DNA from: Prevotellaceae bacterium
GTDB lineage: Bacteria; Bacteroidota; Bacteroidia; Bacteroidales; Bacteroidaceae
Reading direction: 5' to 3'
DNA: 40,963 bases
NCBI GenBank assembly: GCA_022763905.1
Contig: JALERS010000010.1
Span: forward strand, 1-40,963
Shown here: positions 16,599 to 24,912 of the stretch, in pieces
Layout of the letters: each line of letters opens with the position of its first letter
How positions within the stretch are numbered: position 1 is the first letter of the stretch
Position numbers and translations under genes: made by a program
Notes under the pieces: model-generated
What the model was told of the DNA's origin: nothing
Seen by the model: only the letters and a program-made list of their open reading frames with translations
The model's database searches: none

Positions 16599-18446
16599 CT
16601 ATCTGTCCTCAGCCTGATGCCCAGTGCGGTCTACTTGATGATAGAATTGAGTATAAGGCACATCTGTGCGTCCGGCACCTTTCTTCATTAGCTCGACTAA
16701 GTCGCTGAAGTATGAAGTATAGATATCCCTGGGCATGATTTTCTTCTTGGTACAAACATTGGCTGCCAAACCTACCACTTCTCCCATCATGGCACAGGTA
16801 CGCATGACACGTACAGAACCCAATGCTACATGGGTAACAGAAATGTCACGTCCGGCCATGAACATATTGTCAATATCACGAGAATACAGACAACGGTAAG
16901 GGATGGCATAGGGGTCGATAGGCATCAGTTTGCCATAACTCATCCACTCCTCACCGGGATAATCTCTTGAATTCTTCTCCATGGGATAATGCTGGTCAAT
17001 GCGCCAAGTTGTGGTGCAGGTACCATCTTCGTAGGGGATGGGTCGTGTCAAATCCTGTTCTCTAAGGATGAGGTCACCTACAATGCGCCTGCTTTCACGC
17101 TTGCCAGATACATGGGAAACCCATGTCAGATGTGTGCATTCCCAGTCTTCTTTCTTTGCCAGACGGTTCTTGCAGTAAGAGAAGGTAGAATAGGCAACAT
17201 ACATACCATAGTCACGAATCTTTTCGGCATCGGCTACTTGGTCGTCCCGCATGCCTACTTCCCAGTACCAATTGGCACGATGGACTGGTTCAACGGTGTC
17301 TTCGTCCAGACGAAGTCCCCAGTCCAAAGAGTCGGGGAATGTGCAGGGTGTATTCCAGTCTTCACAATACCATTCAATAGATACGCCCATGGTGAAATCG
17401 TCTGCTTTTTCTGGAGCAAGTGTTTCGCCATATAGGCTACGTGATTCGCGTCCCATCATGGTTTCAGCTCCAGCCATTACTGCCAAATGGGCATCACCCG
17501 TACAGTCAGAGAATACATATCCGCTTATCTTGATTCGGTTCTGGCGGGTAGCTTCCACTGCTGTAACGCTCTTTATCTTTTTGCCTTCCATCACCACACC
17601 ATCAACAGTATAACCAGTGAAGAGAGTGATATTCTTTTCTGCCAGTATCACGTCCATTTTCTTCCAGTCTTGATAATGGTGGGCTCCGCGTGCATTTCCG
17701 ATGCGGTCGGGACCTATTTCATTGAGAATATAACCCAAAGAAGGGTAGGGAGCCATGTTGATCTGGCCGCCTAGACCTACTCTCACTTCCGATGAATTGT
17801 TGCCTCCTAATATATAGCGGTCTTGAATCAAGGCTACTTTGGAACCGTAACGTGCTGCAGCTATAGCGGCACATAGACCCGACATGCCTCCGCCTACGAC
17901 AACGAAGTCATATGTCCCTTTATCTTCTGTCGGTTCTGGTAGAAGGGTTTCACGCAGTTTTTTGTATCCATTGAGGCAATCGCAGGGAGCTTGTTCTGCT
18001 TGGGTGAACAGAATGGCATCACAACGTCCGTCCAATCCCATAAGGTCATGAAGAGCAATGGTGTGTTTGCCTTTGGACAGATGGTAGACTCCACCTTTCT
18101 GCCAATACCATTGGGCACGTTCTTTACGGTTGTCTCCTTTTTTGCCTATTCCAAATTCTGCTTCATCAGTTGTTCCGTCCACTTTTACCTGAAAGATACC
18201 GGGAGTTTTCCCTTCACTCCAGAAAGCAGTCCAGTTCTTGGTGCGAACATACATGGTGTAGTCTCCTTCAGAGGGAATGTCAAAAGAAGTTTCTGCATCA
18301 TGGACAAGTGGTGAGCCTAAGCCGTGTGCCATCAGATAGCTGGATCCCATTTGCAATACAAACTGCTGTTCCACTATCCAATCACCTGGATTGTCAAAGC
18401 GGGTAGCCAGTAGCAAAATGGAATTGTCTTTAGAAAAAGCATCCAT
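16599..18446 (-). CDS. FAD-dependent oxidoreductase
   Basis: 615 residues. The FAD-binding Rossmann motif VVVGGGMSGLCAAIAAAR begins at about residue 182, followed by RYILGGNNSSEVRVG and the second nucleotide-contact block YVFSDCTGDAHLAVMAGAE. It ends with MFMAGRDISVTHVALGSVR, typical of the FAD_oxidored group. The first about 150 residues (WIVEQQFVLQMGSSYL, GDYTMYVRTKNWTAFW) form a beta-rich extra domain reminiscent of a galactose-binding fold. There is no signal peptide, so it is probably cytosolic. It follows purC by 45 bases on the same strand. Relatives occur in sugar-utilisation loci of Bacteroidetes; the substrate is unknown. Confidence 0.85.
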   Translation of the reverse strand: MDAFSKDNSILLLATRFDNPGDWIVEQQFVLQMGSSYLMAHGLGSPLVHDAETSFDIPSEGDYTMYVRTKNWTAFWSEGKTPGIFQVKVDGTTDEAEFGIGKKGDNRKERAQWYWQKGGVYHLSKGKHTIALHDLMGLDGRCDAILFTQAEQAPCDCLNGYKKLRETLLPEPTEDKGTYDFVVVGGGMSGLCAAIAAARYGSKVALIQDRYILGGNNSSEVRVGLGGQINMAPYPSLGYILNEIGPDRIGNARGAHHYQDWKKMDVILAEKNITLFTGYTVDGVVMEGKKIKSVTAVEATRQNRIKISGYVFSDCTGDAHLAVMAGAETMMGRESRSLYGETLAPEKADDFTMGVSIEWYCEDWNTPCTFPDSLDWGLRLDEDTVEPVHRANWYWEVGMRDDQVADAEKIRDYGMYVAYSTFSYCKNRLAKKEDWECTHLTWVSHVSGKRESRRIVGDLILREQDLTRPIPYEDGTCTTTWRIDQHYPMEKNSRDYPGEEWMSYGKLMPIDPYAIPYRCLYSRDIDNMFMAGRDISVTHVALGSVRVMRTCAMMGEVVGLAANVCTKKKIMPRDIYTSYFSDLVELMKKGAGRTDVPYTQFYHQVDRTGHQAEDR

Positions 18447-18491
18447 AATTATTAAATATGTAAATTGTTTTGAGAATTATTTGTTAGGGTC

Positions 18492-19448
18492 TTATGCTTT
18501 CTGTCCCTCCAGATAAGCGGAAATGTTCTTTTCCAAACGTTCGGAAAGACCCTCAGTAGGTGATTTGACAAATATCTCCCCTGTGATGTGCTCATAGAGT
18601 TCGATGTATCTGTCACTGATGCTCTGCACTATTTCTGGGGTCATCTCAGGTACTTGCTGTCCTTCTTTTCCTTGAAAGCCATTGTCCATGAGCCATTCTC
18701 TAACAAACTCTTTGGACAACTGTCGCTGAGGTTCTCCTGCCTTCAGTTTCTCTTCGTAGCCCTCTTTGTAGAAATATCGGCTTGAGTCAGGTGTGTGAAT
18801 CTCATCCATCAAGCAGATTACTCCATCGGCTTTACCGAATTCATACTTTGTATCTACCAGAATGAGTCCTCTCTTTTCTGCTATTTCCGTTCCTCTTTGG
18901 AACAAGGCCAAAGTGTATTTTTCAAGTAGAGCATATTCTTCAGGTGTAGCTAGTCCCTTGGCTAGGATTTCTTTTTTAGAGATATCGGCATCATGCTCAC
19001 CATATTCTGCTTTGGTGGTAGGCGTGATGATAGGAGAAGGAAACTTCTGATTCTCTTTCATTCCTTCAGGCAATGGGACTCCGCATATTTCACGTACACC
19101 GCTTTTGTAGGCTCTCCAGGCACTTCCGCATAGATATCCTCTTACAATCATTTCCAATGGAAATCCCTTGCAGAGGATGCCTGCTGTGACCATAGGGTCG
19201 GGAGTAGCCCGTTTCCAGTTGGGACATATATCAGAGGTGGCATCTAGGAATTTTGAAGCAATCTGGTTGAGTACCTGTCCCTTGTAGGGAATTCCTTCGG
19301 GAAGGATGACATCAAAGGCTGAGATACGGTCAGTAGCAACCATGACCAGTTGCTCGTCATTAATATTGTATACGTCGCGTACCTTTCCGTGGTATACGTT
19401 TTTCTGATGATTAAAATGGAAATCAGTTTGCGTCAACGCTTTGTTCAT
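18492..19448 (-). CDS. purC: SAICAR synthetase (purine biosynthesis)
   Basis: 318 residues, the length of the long-form family. Key blocks: [11 protein letters not shown] (ATP phosphate loop), [49 protein letters not shown] and [14 protein letters not shown]. It catalyses ATP-dependent joining of CAIR and aspartate in purine synthesis. Its start overlaps the phoH stop by 26 bases, so the two are translationally coupled or at least co-transcribed. Confidence 0.97.
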   Translation of the reverse strand: MNKALTQTDFHFNHQKNVYHGKVRDVYNINDEQLVMVATDRISAFDVILPEGIPYKGQVLNQIASKFLDATSDICPNWKRATPDPMVTAGILCKGFPLEMIVRGYLCGSAWRAYKSGVREICGVPLPEGMKENQKFPSPIITPTTKAEYGEHDADISKKEILAKGLATPEEYALLEKYTLALFQRGTEIAEKRGLILVDTKYEFGKADGVICLMDEIHTPDSSRYFYKEGYEEKLKAGEPQRQLSKEFVREWLMDNGFQGKEGQQVPEMTPEIVQSISDRYIELYEHITGEIFVKSPTEGLSERLEKNISAYLEGQKA

Positions 19449-20424
19449 GATGGGTGGATTGTATGAGGTTAGTATTTTCTTTTTTCGTTTTCTCGGCTTT
19501 CTCGTAAGCTTCTACAATGTGGGTAACAAGTTGGTGGCGTACAATGTCTTTCTTGCTGAAGGTAATGAAGGAAATACCCGGGATATGTTTCAATATGCGA
19601 ATGGCTTCTACCAGTCCTGATTTGTGGACAGTCGGTAGGTCTATCTGGGTACAATCGCCAGTAATGACCATCTTGGTGTTGGTACCCATACGAGTAAGAA
19701 ACATCTTCAGTTGGCTGGTTGTGGTGTTTTGGGCTTCGTCCAGAATAACAACGGCATCATTGAGTGTGCGTCCTCTCATGAAAGCCAAGGGAGCAATCTG
19801 TATGACATTGGAGGCAAGTAGTTCCTGTAGCCGTGCATGGGGTACCATTTCTTCCAAAGCATCATAGAGAGGTTGGAGGTAGGGGTCAATCTTTTCCTTC
19901 ATGTCCCCAGGTAGAAAGCCTAGTTTTTCCCCTGCCTCTACTGCGGGGCGTGAGAGAATGATTTTCCTGATCTGTTTCTTTTTGAAAGCTTCAATGGCAA
20001 GTGCGATGCTCAGATAGGTCTTGCCTGTTCCTGCAGGACCTATGGCAAACACCATATCGTTGGTGTGAAAGGCATTTACCAGACTCTCCTGGGTCTTGTT
20101 GCGTGGTCGGATGGCTTTCCCTGTAGTACTATATACGATGACTCCGTCCTGAAGCAGACCTTCAGCAGAGGTGTTGCCATTCAAGATGCCTATGATGTCT
20201 TCTTCTGAGAGCCGGTTATAATTGACGCAATGCGCAATCATGTCTCTGGCTCTTTCTTCAAATTCATTAATCTGCTTTTCTTCTCCTTGGATGCAGATGA
20301 CATTTCCCCTGGCGATGATACGCAGTTTGGGATAGAGAGATTTCAGCATTTTCAGATTGGAGTTTTGTACACCATAGAAGATGCCAGGGTCTGCTTCATC
20401 CAGCAGGAGATGTTTTTCTATCAT
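19423..20424 (-). CDS. phoH: PhoH-like ATPase
   Basis: 333 residues from the ATG at 20424 ([14 protein letters not shown]). The longer ORF start is rejected because the promoter box sits inside it. A small N-terminal domain ([20 protein letters not shown]) precedes the PhoH ATPase: Walker [31 protein letters not shown], Walker [15 protein letters not shown], and [12 protein letters not shown]. It is a cytosolic ATPase thought to act on RNA; its exact role is unclear in the family. First gene of the phoH-purC-oxidoreductase group. Confidence 0.94.
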   Translation of the reverse strand: MIEKHLLLDEADPGIFYGVQNSNLKMLKSLYPKLRIIARGNVICIQGEEKQINEFEERARDMIAHCVNYNRLSEEDIIGILNGNTSAEGLLQDGVIVYSTTGKAIRPRNKTQESLVNAFHTNDMVFAIGPAGTGKTYLSIALAIEAFKKKQIRKIILSRPAVEAGEKLGFLPGDMKEKIDPYLQPLYDALEEMVPHARLQELLASNVIQIAPLAFMRGRTLNDAVVILDEAQNTTTSQLKMFLTRMGTNTKMVITGDCTQIDLPTVHKSGLVEAIRILKHIPGISFITFSKKDIVRHQLVTHIVEAYEKAEKTKKENTNLIQSTHHEQSVDAN

Positions 20425-20443
20425 GGGCACTATACTTTTCGTG

Positions 20444-20474
20444 CAAAAGTACAGAATTCTGAAGAAGGAGGAAA
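20444..20474 (-). promoter_or_regulatory. Promoter of phoH-purC
   Basis: The minus strand reads TTTC, 19-nt spacer, TACTTTTG. The -7 box is a full TAnnTTTG match and lies about 20 bases before the phoH ATG. Confidence 0.65.
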
Positions 20475-20484
20475 GTTTTTTTAG

Positions 20485-20492
20485 TACTTTTG
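20485..20492 (+). promoter_or_regulatory. -7 box of the DUF5715-truA pair
   Basis: TACTTTTG, identical to the phoH box on the opposite strand 33 bases away, and 19 bases before the ATG at 20512. No clear -33 TTTG at the usual distance. Confidence 0.5.
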
Positions 20493-20511
20493 CAGGGCAA
20501 TTTGAAAGTTG

Positions 20512-21333
20512 ATGGGAGAAAAAAAGCATTTTGGTAAAAAAGCATTTGTGAAGACATTCTTTGGAATCGTCTTGATTTTGTTTTTTGTCAAGACCCTCTT
20601 CCCTTCGCTACTCCTTCCCCTTGCAGACAAAGAAGCAGAAGTGCTGTCTCCTTCCACCCTACAGTTAGATAGTATTGCACTGCATGCCCGATATGTGGAT
20701 TCTCTGATGTCGCAGCCTCATTGTCTTCCGGTGGATCTTAGTCGTACTCCTACCACAACACTTCACCGCATATGGAGTGTTAGCAGTTATGAGCGTGCCT
20801 TCCCCGACCTTAACGATGTTCAGATGGCTACAGCGGAACGTTTGGGTAATCCTCCTGTCAAGGACAGACAGGAAGCCAGTCGCTTCGGACATGACAAATT
20901 GGTGTATGTAGGAGGAAATCCCTTCTATCATGTCAAGAAACTAGATAACTCCATTCCCTATTTGGTTCCCAGGGCACAATTGCTGTTGACTTATATCGCC
21001 CGTACGTTTATTGACTCCCTTCTTGTGAAGAAGATACGTCCCAGTCAGCTTATCGTTACTTCTCTCACACGAACCCGAGAAGATGTGGACCGTCTACGTA
21101 GTCATAATCCCAATGCCAGTGAACGCAGTTGTCATTGTATGGGTACTACCTTCGATATCAGCTATACCAAATACTATCCCATCCAAGATCCGGAAGCTTT
21201 ACCTGTGAGGCAGACTCGTGACGATACGCTTCGTTGGGTACTCAGTGAAGTATTACAAGATGCCCGTAGACAGGGACTTTGTTATGTGAAATATGAGAGG
21301 AAACAAGGCTGCTATCATATTACGGCGCGATAA
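20512..21333 (+). CDS. DUF5715 family protein
   Basis: About 273 residues with an N-terminal membrane anchor (FFGIVLILFFVKTLFPSLLLPL). Family blocks include VYVGGNPFYHVKKLDNSIPYLVPRAQ, LIVTSLTRTREDVDRLRSHN and NASERSCHCMGTTFDISYTKY. The Ser/His-rich last block is reminiscent of peptidoglycan D,D-peptidases of the M15 type, but this is only a resemblance. It is predicted to be anchored with its domain in the periplasm. It precedes truA by 45 bases. Confidence 0.85.
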   Translation: MGEKKHFGKKAFVKTFFGIVLILFFVKTLFPSLLLPLADKEAEVLSPSTLQLDSIALHARYVDSLMSQPHCLPVDLSRTPTTTLHRIWSVSSYERAFPDLNDVQMATAERLGNPPVKDRQEASRFGHDKLVYVGGNPFYHVKKLDNSIPYLVPRAQLLLTYIARTFIDSLLVKKIRPSQLIVTSLTRTREDVDRLRSHNPNASERSCHCMGTTFDISYTKYYPIQDPEALPVRQTRDDTLRWVLSEVLQDARRQGLCYVKYERKQGCYHITAR

Positions 21334-21378
21334 CCCCCATTCCGATAGAATCGATATATCCCCCTCCTTCCCCCTGCT

Positions 21379-22137
21379 ATGAGATATTTCCTGTTTTTTT
21401 CCTATGACGGTACTTGTTACCATGGTTGGCAATACCAGCCCAATGCCATATCGGTTCAGCAGAAGTTGCAGGAAGCCTTGTCTTTGCTCTTGCGTCATCC
21501 TGTTGTCATTGTTGGAGCAGGACGTACTGATACAGGAGTCCATGCCCGAATGATGGTAGCTCATTTTGATGTGGTGCAAGCTCTGGAACAGGTGGAACGT
21601 ATGGTATTTCGCCTCAATGGCATTCTTCCTTCCGATATATCTGTGACAGCCATTACGCCGGTCCGTCCTGATGCCCATGCTCGTTTTGATGCCGTAGCCC
21701 GTCGTTATAGATATTATGTAGTTATGAACAAGTCTCCGTTTGATACTCGTTTTGCTACACATCTCTATTACCATTTGGATTTTCAGGCCATGAATGAAGC
21801 GGCTCTCCTATTGCTGTCCCATCAGGACTTTGGTAGTTTCTGCAAGGCAGGGTCTGATAATAAGACCACGATATGCCATGTATCATTGGCCAGATGGGTC
21901 TGTCAGGGAGATGGGCGTTACTATTTTGAGATTCGTGCTGACCGTTTTCTTCGGAATATGGTCAGAGCGATAGTAGGAACACTACTGGATGTGGGAAGAG
22001 GCAAGATAACCATAGAAGGATTTGCCAAGGTGCTTCAGTCTGGTTCACGCTCGGTAGCAGGAGATTCAGTTCCTGCACAAGGGCTGTTTCTGGAAGAAGT
22101 GGAGTATCCTCAATCTGTCTTTGATATCCTGTCCTAA
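21379..22137 (+). CDS. truA: tRNA pseudouridine(38-40) synthase
   Basis: 252 residues. N-terminal YFLFFSYDGTCYHGWQYQP, catalytic GAGRTDTGVHA (nucleophilic Asp), FDAVARRYRYYVV and RFLRNMVRAIVGTLLDVGRG are the diagnostic TruA blocks. It modifies uridines in the anticodon arm of many tRNAs. It lies downstream of the DUF5715 gene and ends before a gene-free region of about 1 kb. The first part of that region, 22138-22361, holds no gene, only a weak hairpin at about 22170-22190. Confidence 0.96.
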   Translation: MRYFLFFSYDGTCYHGWQYQPNAISVQQKLQEALSLLLRHPVVIVGAGRTDTGVHARMMVAHFDVVQALEQVERMVFRLNGILPSDISVTAITPVRPDAHARFDAVARRYRYYVVMNKSPFDTRFATHLYYHLDFQAMNEAALLLLSHQDFGSFCKAGSDNKTTICHVSLARWVCQGDGRYYFEIRADRFLRNMVRAIVGTLLDVGRGKITIEGFAKVLQSGSRSVAGDSVPAQGLFLEEVEYPQSVFDILS

Positions 22138-22524
22138 TAAAAACACTGCCTTGCTAACTGAAGTTTCACGTGTTGGGAACCAACATGTCAGTAATTGCCT
22201 TGTTCACTGTCCCTTGTAGGCCTAACTATATTCTATAGAAACGAGTATGCATGATTTTTGGCAGTTCTATGGATAGCAGGGGCTTTGTATGTAGAATATT
22301 CTTATTCAATTTGAATAGATTGAAGTGCTTTCAATGATTCGGTAGAAGGTGACGAAAAAAGGGCTCAGTAGAAAATCAGTGGGGATTGTATTGAATAATT
22401 TTGGCTCAGTAGATAATGGGGGGACACTCGTTGAGAACGGAGAAGATATTTGTCGGAAAGACCTCTTCTGGCTTTCCGGAAGATATCAACAGGGAGGATG
22501 AAGTCACTCTTACATCTGTCTCTT

Positions 22525-22612
22525 GCGTTCAGCCTAGGCTGAACGCTCAAATATATTGATTGAAATCTCCATTTATATTGACTTCTTTCACCGTTCAGCC
22601 TAGGCTGAACGC
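22525..22612. repeat. Two identical palindromes inside repeat A
   Basis: GTTCAGCCTAGGCTGAAC is a perfect 18-nt palindrome present twice, its 22-nt windows starting at 22525 and 22591 (66 bases apart). The first extends to a 22-nt perfect palindrome. They could be binding sites for a dimeric protein or could form cruciforms. Confidence 0.85.
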
Positions 22613-22749
22613 AAAAACAAGTTGGGTGCAGGGAAATGAGGAGATATCCATGTGCTCTATTTTAAATGGCAAATGAGGAATAAACTGCCTTTACAGAAAC
22701 AGAGCAGGATGGTAAGAATATCCAGTACCAATCATTTGGAACTGGTATT

Positions 22750-22900
22750 TCAATGAATGGATTTTTCCTGCTCCCCCCACGAAATATATTCTGAACCAAT
22801 CTCCGTTGCTGCCTGTTCAACTCCTACTACTAAAAAAATAATCTAATATTTGTGTCAGTAATACTGCACTTGCTATTGCTTTGAGATAATCTTTTACCAT
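22750..22900 (-). CDS. Small hydrophobic ORF in repeat A (doubtful)
   Basis: 50 codons (MVKDYLKAIASAVLLTQILD... SIH). The same frame is open in the copy at 1-110 with several amino-acid differences near the start. It contains one hydrophobic stretch. There is no recognisable family and no promoter, so coding is uncertain. Confidence 0.2.
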
Positions 22901-22965
22901 AAAACAAAGACCATTTTGTTTTTCCTCAACTTCTAATTGAATCCCCACTGATTTTCTACTGAGCC

Positions 22966-23030
22966 ATATTTAGGCCAATTAGTCGACTTCTTTTGGAGAG
23001 GTCTGTGTGTTGAATCGGGGAGCCAATCAA
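22966..23030 (-). repeat. Possible eroded repeat B remnant
   Basis: Directly after the right end of repeat A, GTCGACTTCTTTTGGAGAG resembles one 22-bp unit of repeat B, and AGCCAATCAAT resembles the B sequence next to the array. The match is short and degenerate. Confidence 0.3.
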
Positions 23031-23101
23031 TATCCTGTCTTCTTTAGGGGAGACCTTAGGTGGTTTGTGTTGTGCTAAAACGATGAAATCTGTTTGAGAA
23101 T

Positions 23102-23132
23102 TTTGTCAATTGGTATATCTTTGCTATTTTTG
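23102..23132 (+). promoter_or_regulatory. Promoter of the PASTA-rluD-ddl cluster
   Basis: TTTG (23102-23105), 19-nt spacer, TATTTTTG (23125-23132): a full -33/-7 consensus match. It ends 6 bases before the first ATG at 23139, which bears on the start choice of the next gene. Confidence 0.75.
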
Positions 23133-23138
23133 TAGAAT

Positions 23139-23810
23139 ATGAAAGAAGGCTTCAGAAATCAAGGTAATGCCACACAGTCGGCCAAGACTGGAAAGAAAAT
23201 GTCATTCAGAAAAAAGTTGCTGTATAACTTACTGGCAATGGCTATTATGCTAGTGGTGTTAGTCGTGGCAGCATCCTATTGTCTGCGGGATTATACCTGT
23301 CATGGAAAGGAAATCGATGTGCCTGACCTCAAAGGAATGACGACCGAGCAGGCTGTGGCTTCTCTGGAGAAAATAGGGTTGCAGGCAACTTTGACAGACT
23401 CTGTGTATGTGAAATCGCAGCGACCTAATACCATCTATTCCCAATCTCTTTCACCAGGTACCCATGTCAAAGAGGGACGCATCATTCATTTGACTGTCAA
23501 TACGGACCAACCTCCTACTGTGGTCATGCCGGATATAGCAGACAACAGTTCGTTACGCGAAGCAATGATGAGACTCACAATGCTGGGACTTATCGTCCTT
23601 CCACAGGAATATGTGAATGGAGAGAAGGACTGGGTCTATGCTGTCAAGGTGAACGGTAAAAATGTCACTGCCGGTGACAGAGTGCCTTCAGATAGCAGGA
23701 TAACCCTGGTGGTAGGTGACGGCACCTATTTCAATATGGATGGGAGTGGTGAGATGGAAATGGCAGACGACTCAATGTCTGACTTTGGGTCGGACATGAC
23801 TCCATTGTAA
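23139..23810 (+). CDS. PASTA-domain membrane protein
   Basis: 223 residues from 23139; a start at the internal ATG 23199 (MSFRKKLLYNL) would leave a leader of about 60 nt and match the short N-termini usual in this group. A transmembrane helix (AMAIMLVVLVVAASYCL) is followed by two PASTA-type repeats (IDVPDLKGMTTEQAVASLEKIG, VVMPDIADNSSLREAMMRLTMLG) and a third partial one. The C-terminus is acidic and Met-rich. PASTA domains bind peptidoglycan fragments or act as spacers; no kinase is fused here. First gene of a cluster conserved in Bacteroidales, 31 bases before rluD. Confidence 0.88.
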   Translation: MKEGFRNQGNATQSAKTGKKMSFRKKLLYNLLAMAIMLVVLVVAASYCLRDYTCHGKEIDVPDLKGMTTEQAVASLEKIGLQATLTDSVYVKSQRPNTIYSQSLSPGTHVKEGRIIHLTVNTDQPPTVVMPDIADNSSLREAMMRLTMLGLIVLPQEYVNGEKDWVYAVKVNGKNVTAGDRVPSDSRITLVVGDGTYFNMDGSGEMEMADDSMSDFGSDMTPL

Positions 23811-23841
23811 CCTCCTGAACGATTAAAGCCAAGATACCAAT

Positions 23842-24912
23842 ATGACCCGACTTTCCACGGCAGGTGACATGCAGGATACAGATGACAGTATGCTTCAAAA
23901 CGAAGCTACTCTCTATGAACATATCCGATTGCAGGCTGATAAAGGACAGTCACTGCTTCGTGTGGACAAGTTTTTGTTCCTGCATCTGCAGGATACTTCC
24001 CGCAACCGAATCCAGAAGGCGGCAGAGGCTGGTTTCATACAGGTCAATGACCGTCCTGTGAAAAGTAGTTATAGGGTCAAACCTTTGGACGTTGTGACCG
24101 TATGGCTGGACCATCCTCCTTTCGATACCACTATAGAAGCAGAAGATATCCCCCTGGATGTGGTGTATGAAGACGACAGCCTGATGGTTATCAACAAGCC
24201 TGCTGGCATGGTGGTGCATCCAGGGTGCGGTAATTTCAATGGCACTCTGGTCAATGCCGTGGCTTGGCATCTGAAAAACAATCCGGACTTTGATATTAAT
24301 AATCCTGAAGTGGGACTGGTACACCGCATTGATAAAGATACCAGCGGGCTGCTTGTGATCGCCAAGACCGCCAAAGCCAAGACGGGTCTTGGGCTGCAGT
24401 TCTTCAATAAAACCACTTCCCGTAGATACAATGCCTTGATATGGGGAGACCCCGGACAGAATGAGGGACGCATAGAAGGCAATATAGGGCGTGACCCTAA
24501 AGACCGTCTCCGTATGGCTGTGTTCCCTCCTGAAAGCGGTATAGGCAAACCTGCGGTAACACATTGGCGAATTTTGAGAAGATACAGACATACTACTTTG
24601 GTGGAATGTGTGCTGGAGACAGGACGTACCCATCAGATACGTGCCCATATGACTTCCATAGGACATCCGCTGTTCAATGACGCCCGTTACGGGGGACAAC
24701 AGATTCTTAGGGGGACGCCTGACAATAGTTATCGTCTCTTTGTTCAGAATTGCTTCAAGACATGTCCCCGTCAGGCCCTGCATGCCAGGACACTGGGGTT
24801 TGTCCATCCCGAAACTGGGAAGGAAATGAACTTTGTCTCCGAACTGCCGGAGGATATGCAAAAGTTGGTGGATATGTGGGAAGCAACAGTGGAACGGGAA
24901 GAGAATAGATGA
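23842..24912 (+). CDS. rluD: RluD-type 23S rRNA pseudouridine synthase
   Basis: 356 residues. N-terminal S4 RNA-binding domain (LRVDKFLFLHLQDTSRNRIQKAAEAG) and catalytic domain with HRIDKDTSGLLVIAKT, where the Asp is the nucleophile, plus VLETGRTHQIRAHMTSIGHPLF. RluD isomerises uridines in helix 69 of 23S rRNA; assignment to RluD rather than another RluA-family member rests on length, the S4 domain and position. The stop overlaps the first possible ddl start (ATGA). Confidence 0.9.
   Translation: MTRLSTAGDMQDTDDSMLQNEATLYEHIRLQADKGQSLLRVDKFLFLHLQDTSRNRIQKAAEAGFIQVNDRPVKSSYRVKPLDVVTVWLDHPPFDTTIEAEDIPLDVVYEDDSLMVINKPAGMVVHPGCGNFNGTLVNAVAWHLKNNPDFDINNPEVGLVHRIDKDTSGLLVIAKTAKAKTGLGLQFFNKTTSRRYNALIWGDPGQNEGRIEGNIGRDPKDRLRMAVFPPESGIGKPAVTHWRILRRYRHTTLVECVLETGRTHQIRAHMTSIGHPLFNDARYGGQQILRGTPDNSYRLFVQNCFKTCPRQALHARTLGFVHPETGKEMNFVSELPEDMQKLVDMWEATVEREENR

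Larger units (their letters stand above)
22362..22965 (-). mobile_element. Repeat A, complete copy with 26-bp terminal inverted repeats
   Basis: The left end (22362-22387) and right end (22940-22965) are perfect inverted copies of a 26-nt sequence beginning GGCTCAGTAGAAAATCAG. A second partial copy (GGCTCAGTAGATAATGGGG) follows inside the left end. The 604-bp interior has no transposase-length ORF, so this looks like a non-autonomous (MITE-like) element. No clear target-site duplication is visible. Related ends are present at 146-171 and, degenerate, at 30415-30456. The listed ORF 22365-22550 spans one of the palindromes and is not considered a gene. Confidence 0.75.

Noticed and set aside
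22138-22361. Possible gene or RNA between truA and repeat A
   Set aside because: Only a weak inverted repeat at about 22170-22190; no open frame of useful length and no promoter box.
22365-22550. 61-aa minus-strand ORF in repeat A
   Set aside because: It consists of the terminal repeat and one of the palindromes and has no protein-like conservation.
23950-24861. 303-aa minus-strand ORF inside rluD
   Set aside because: Antisense shadow of a clear RluD frame, with no recognisable features.
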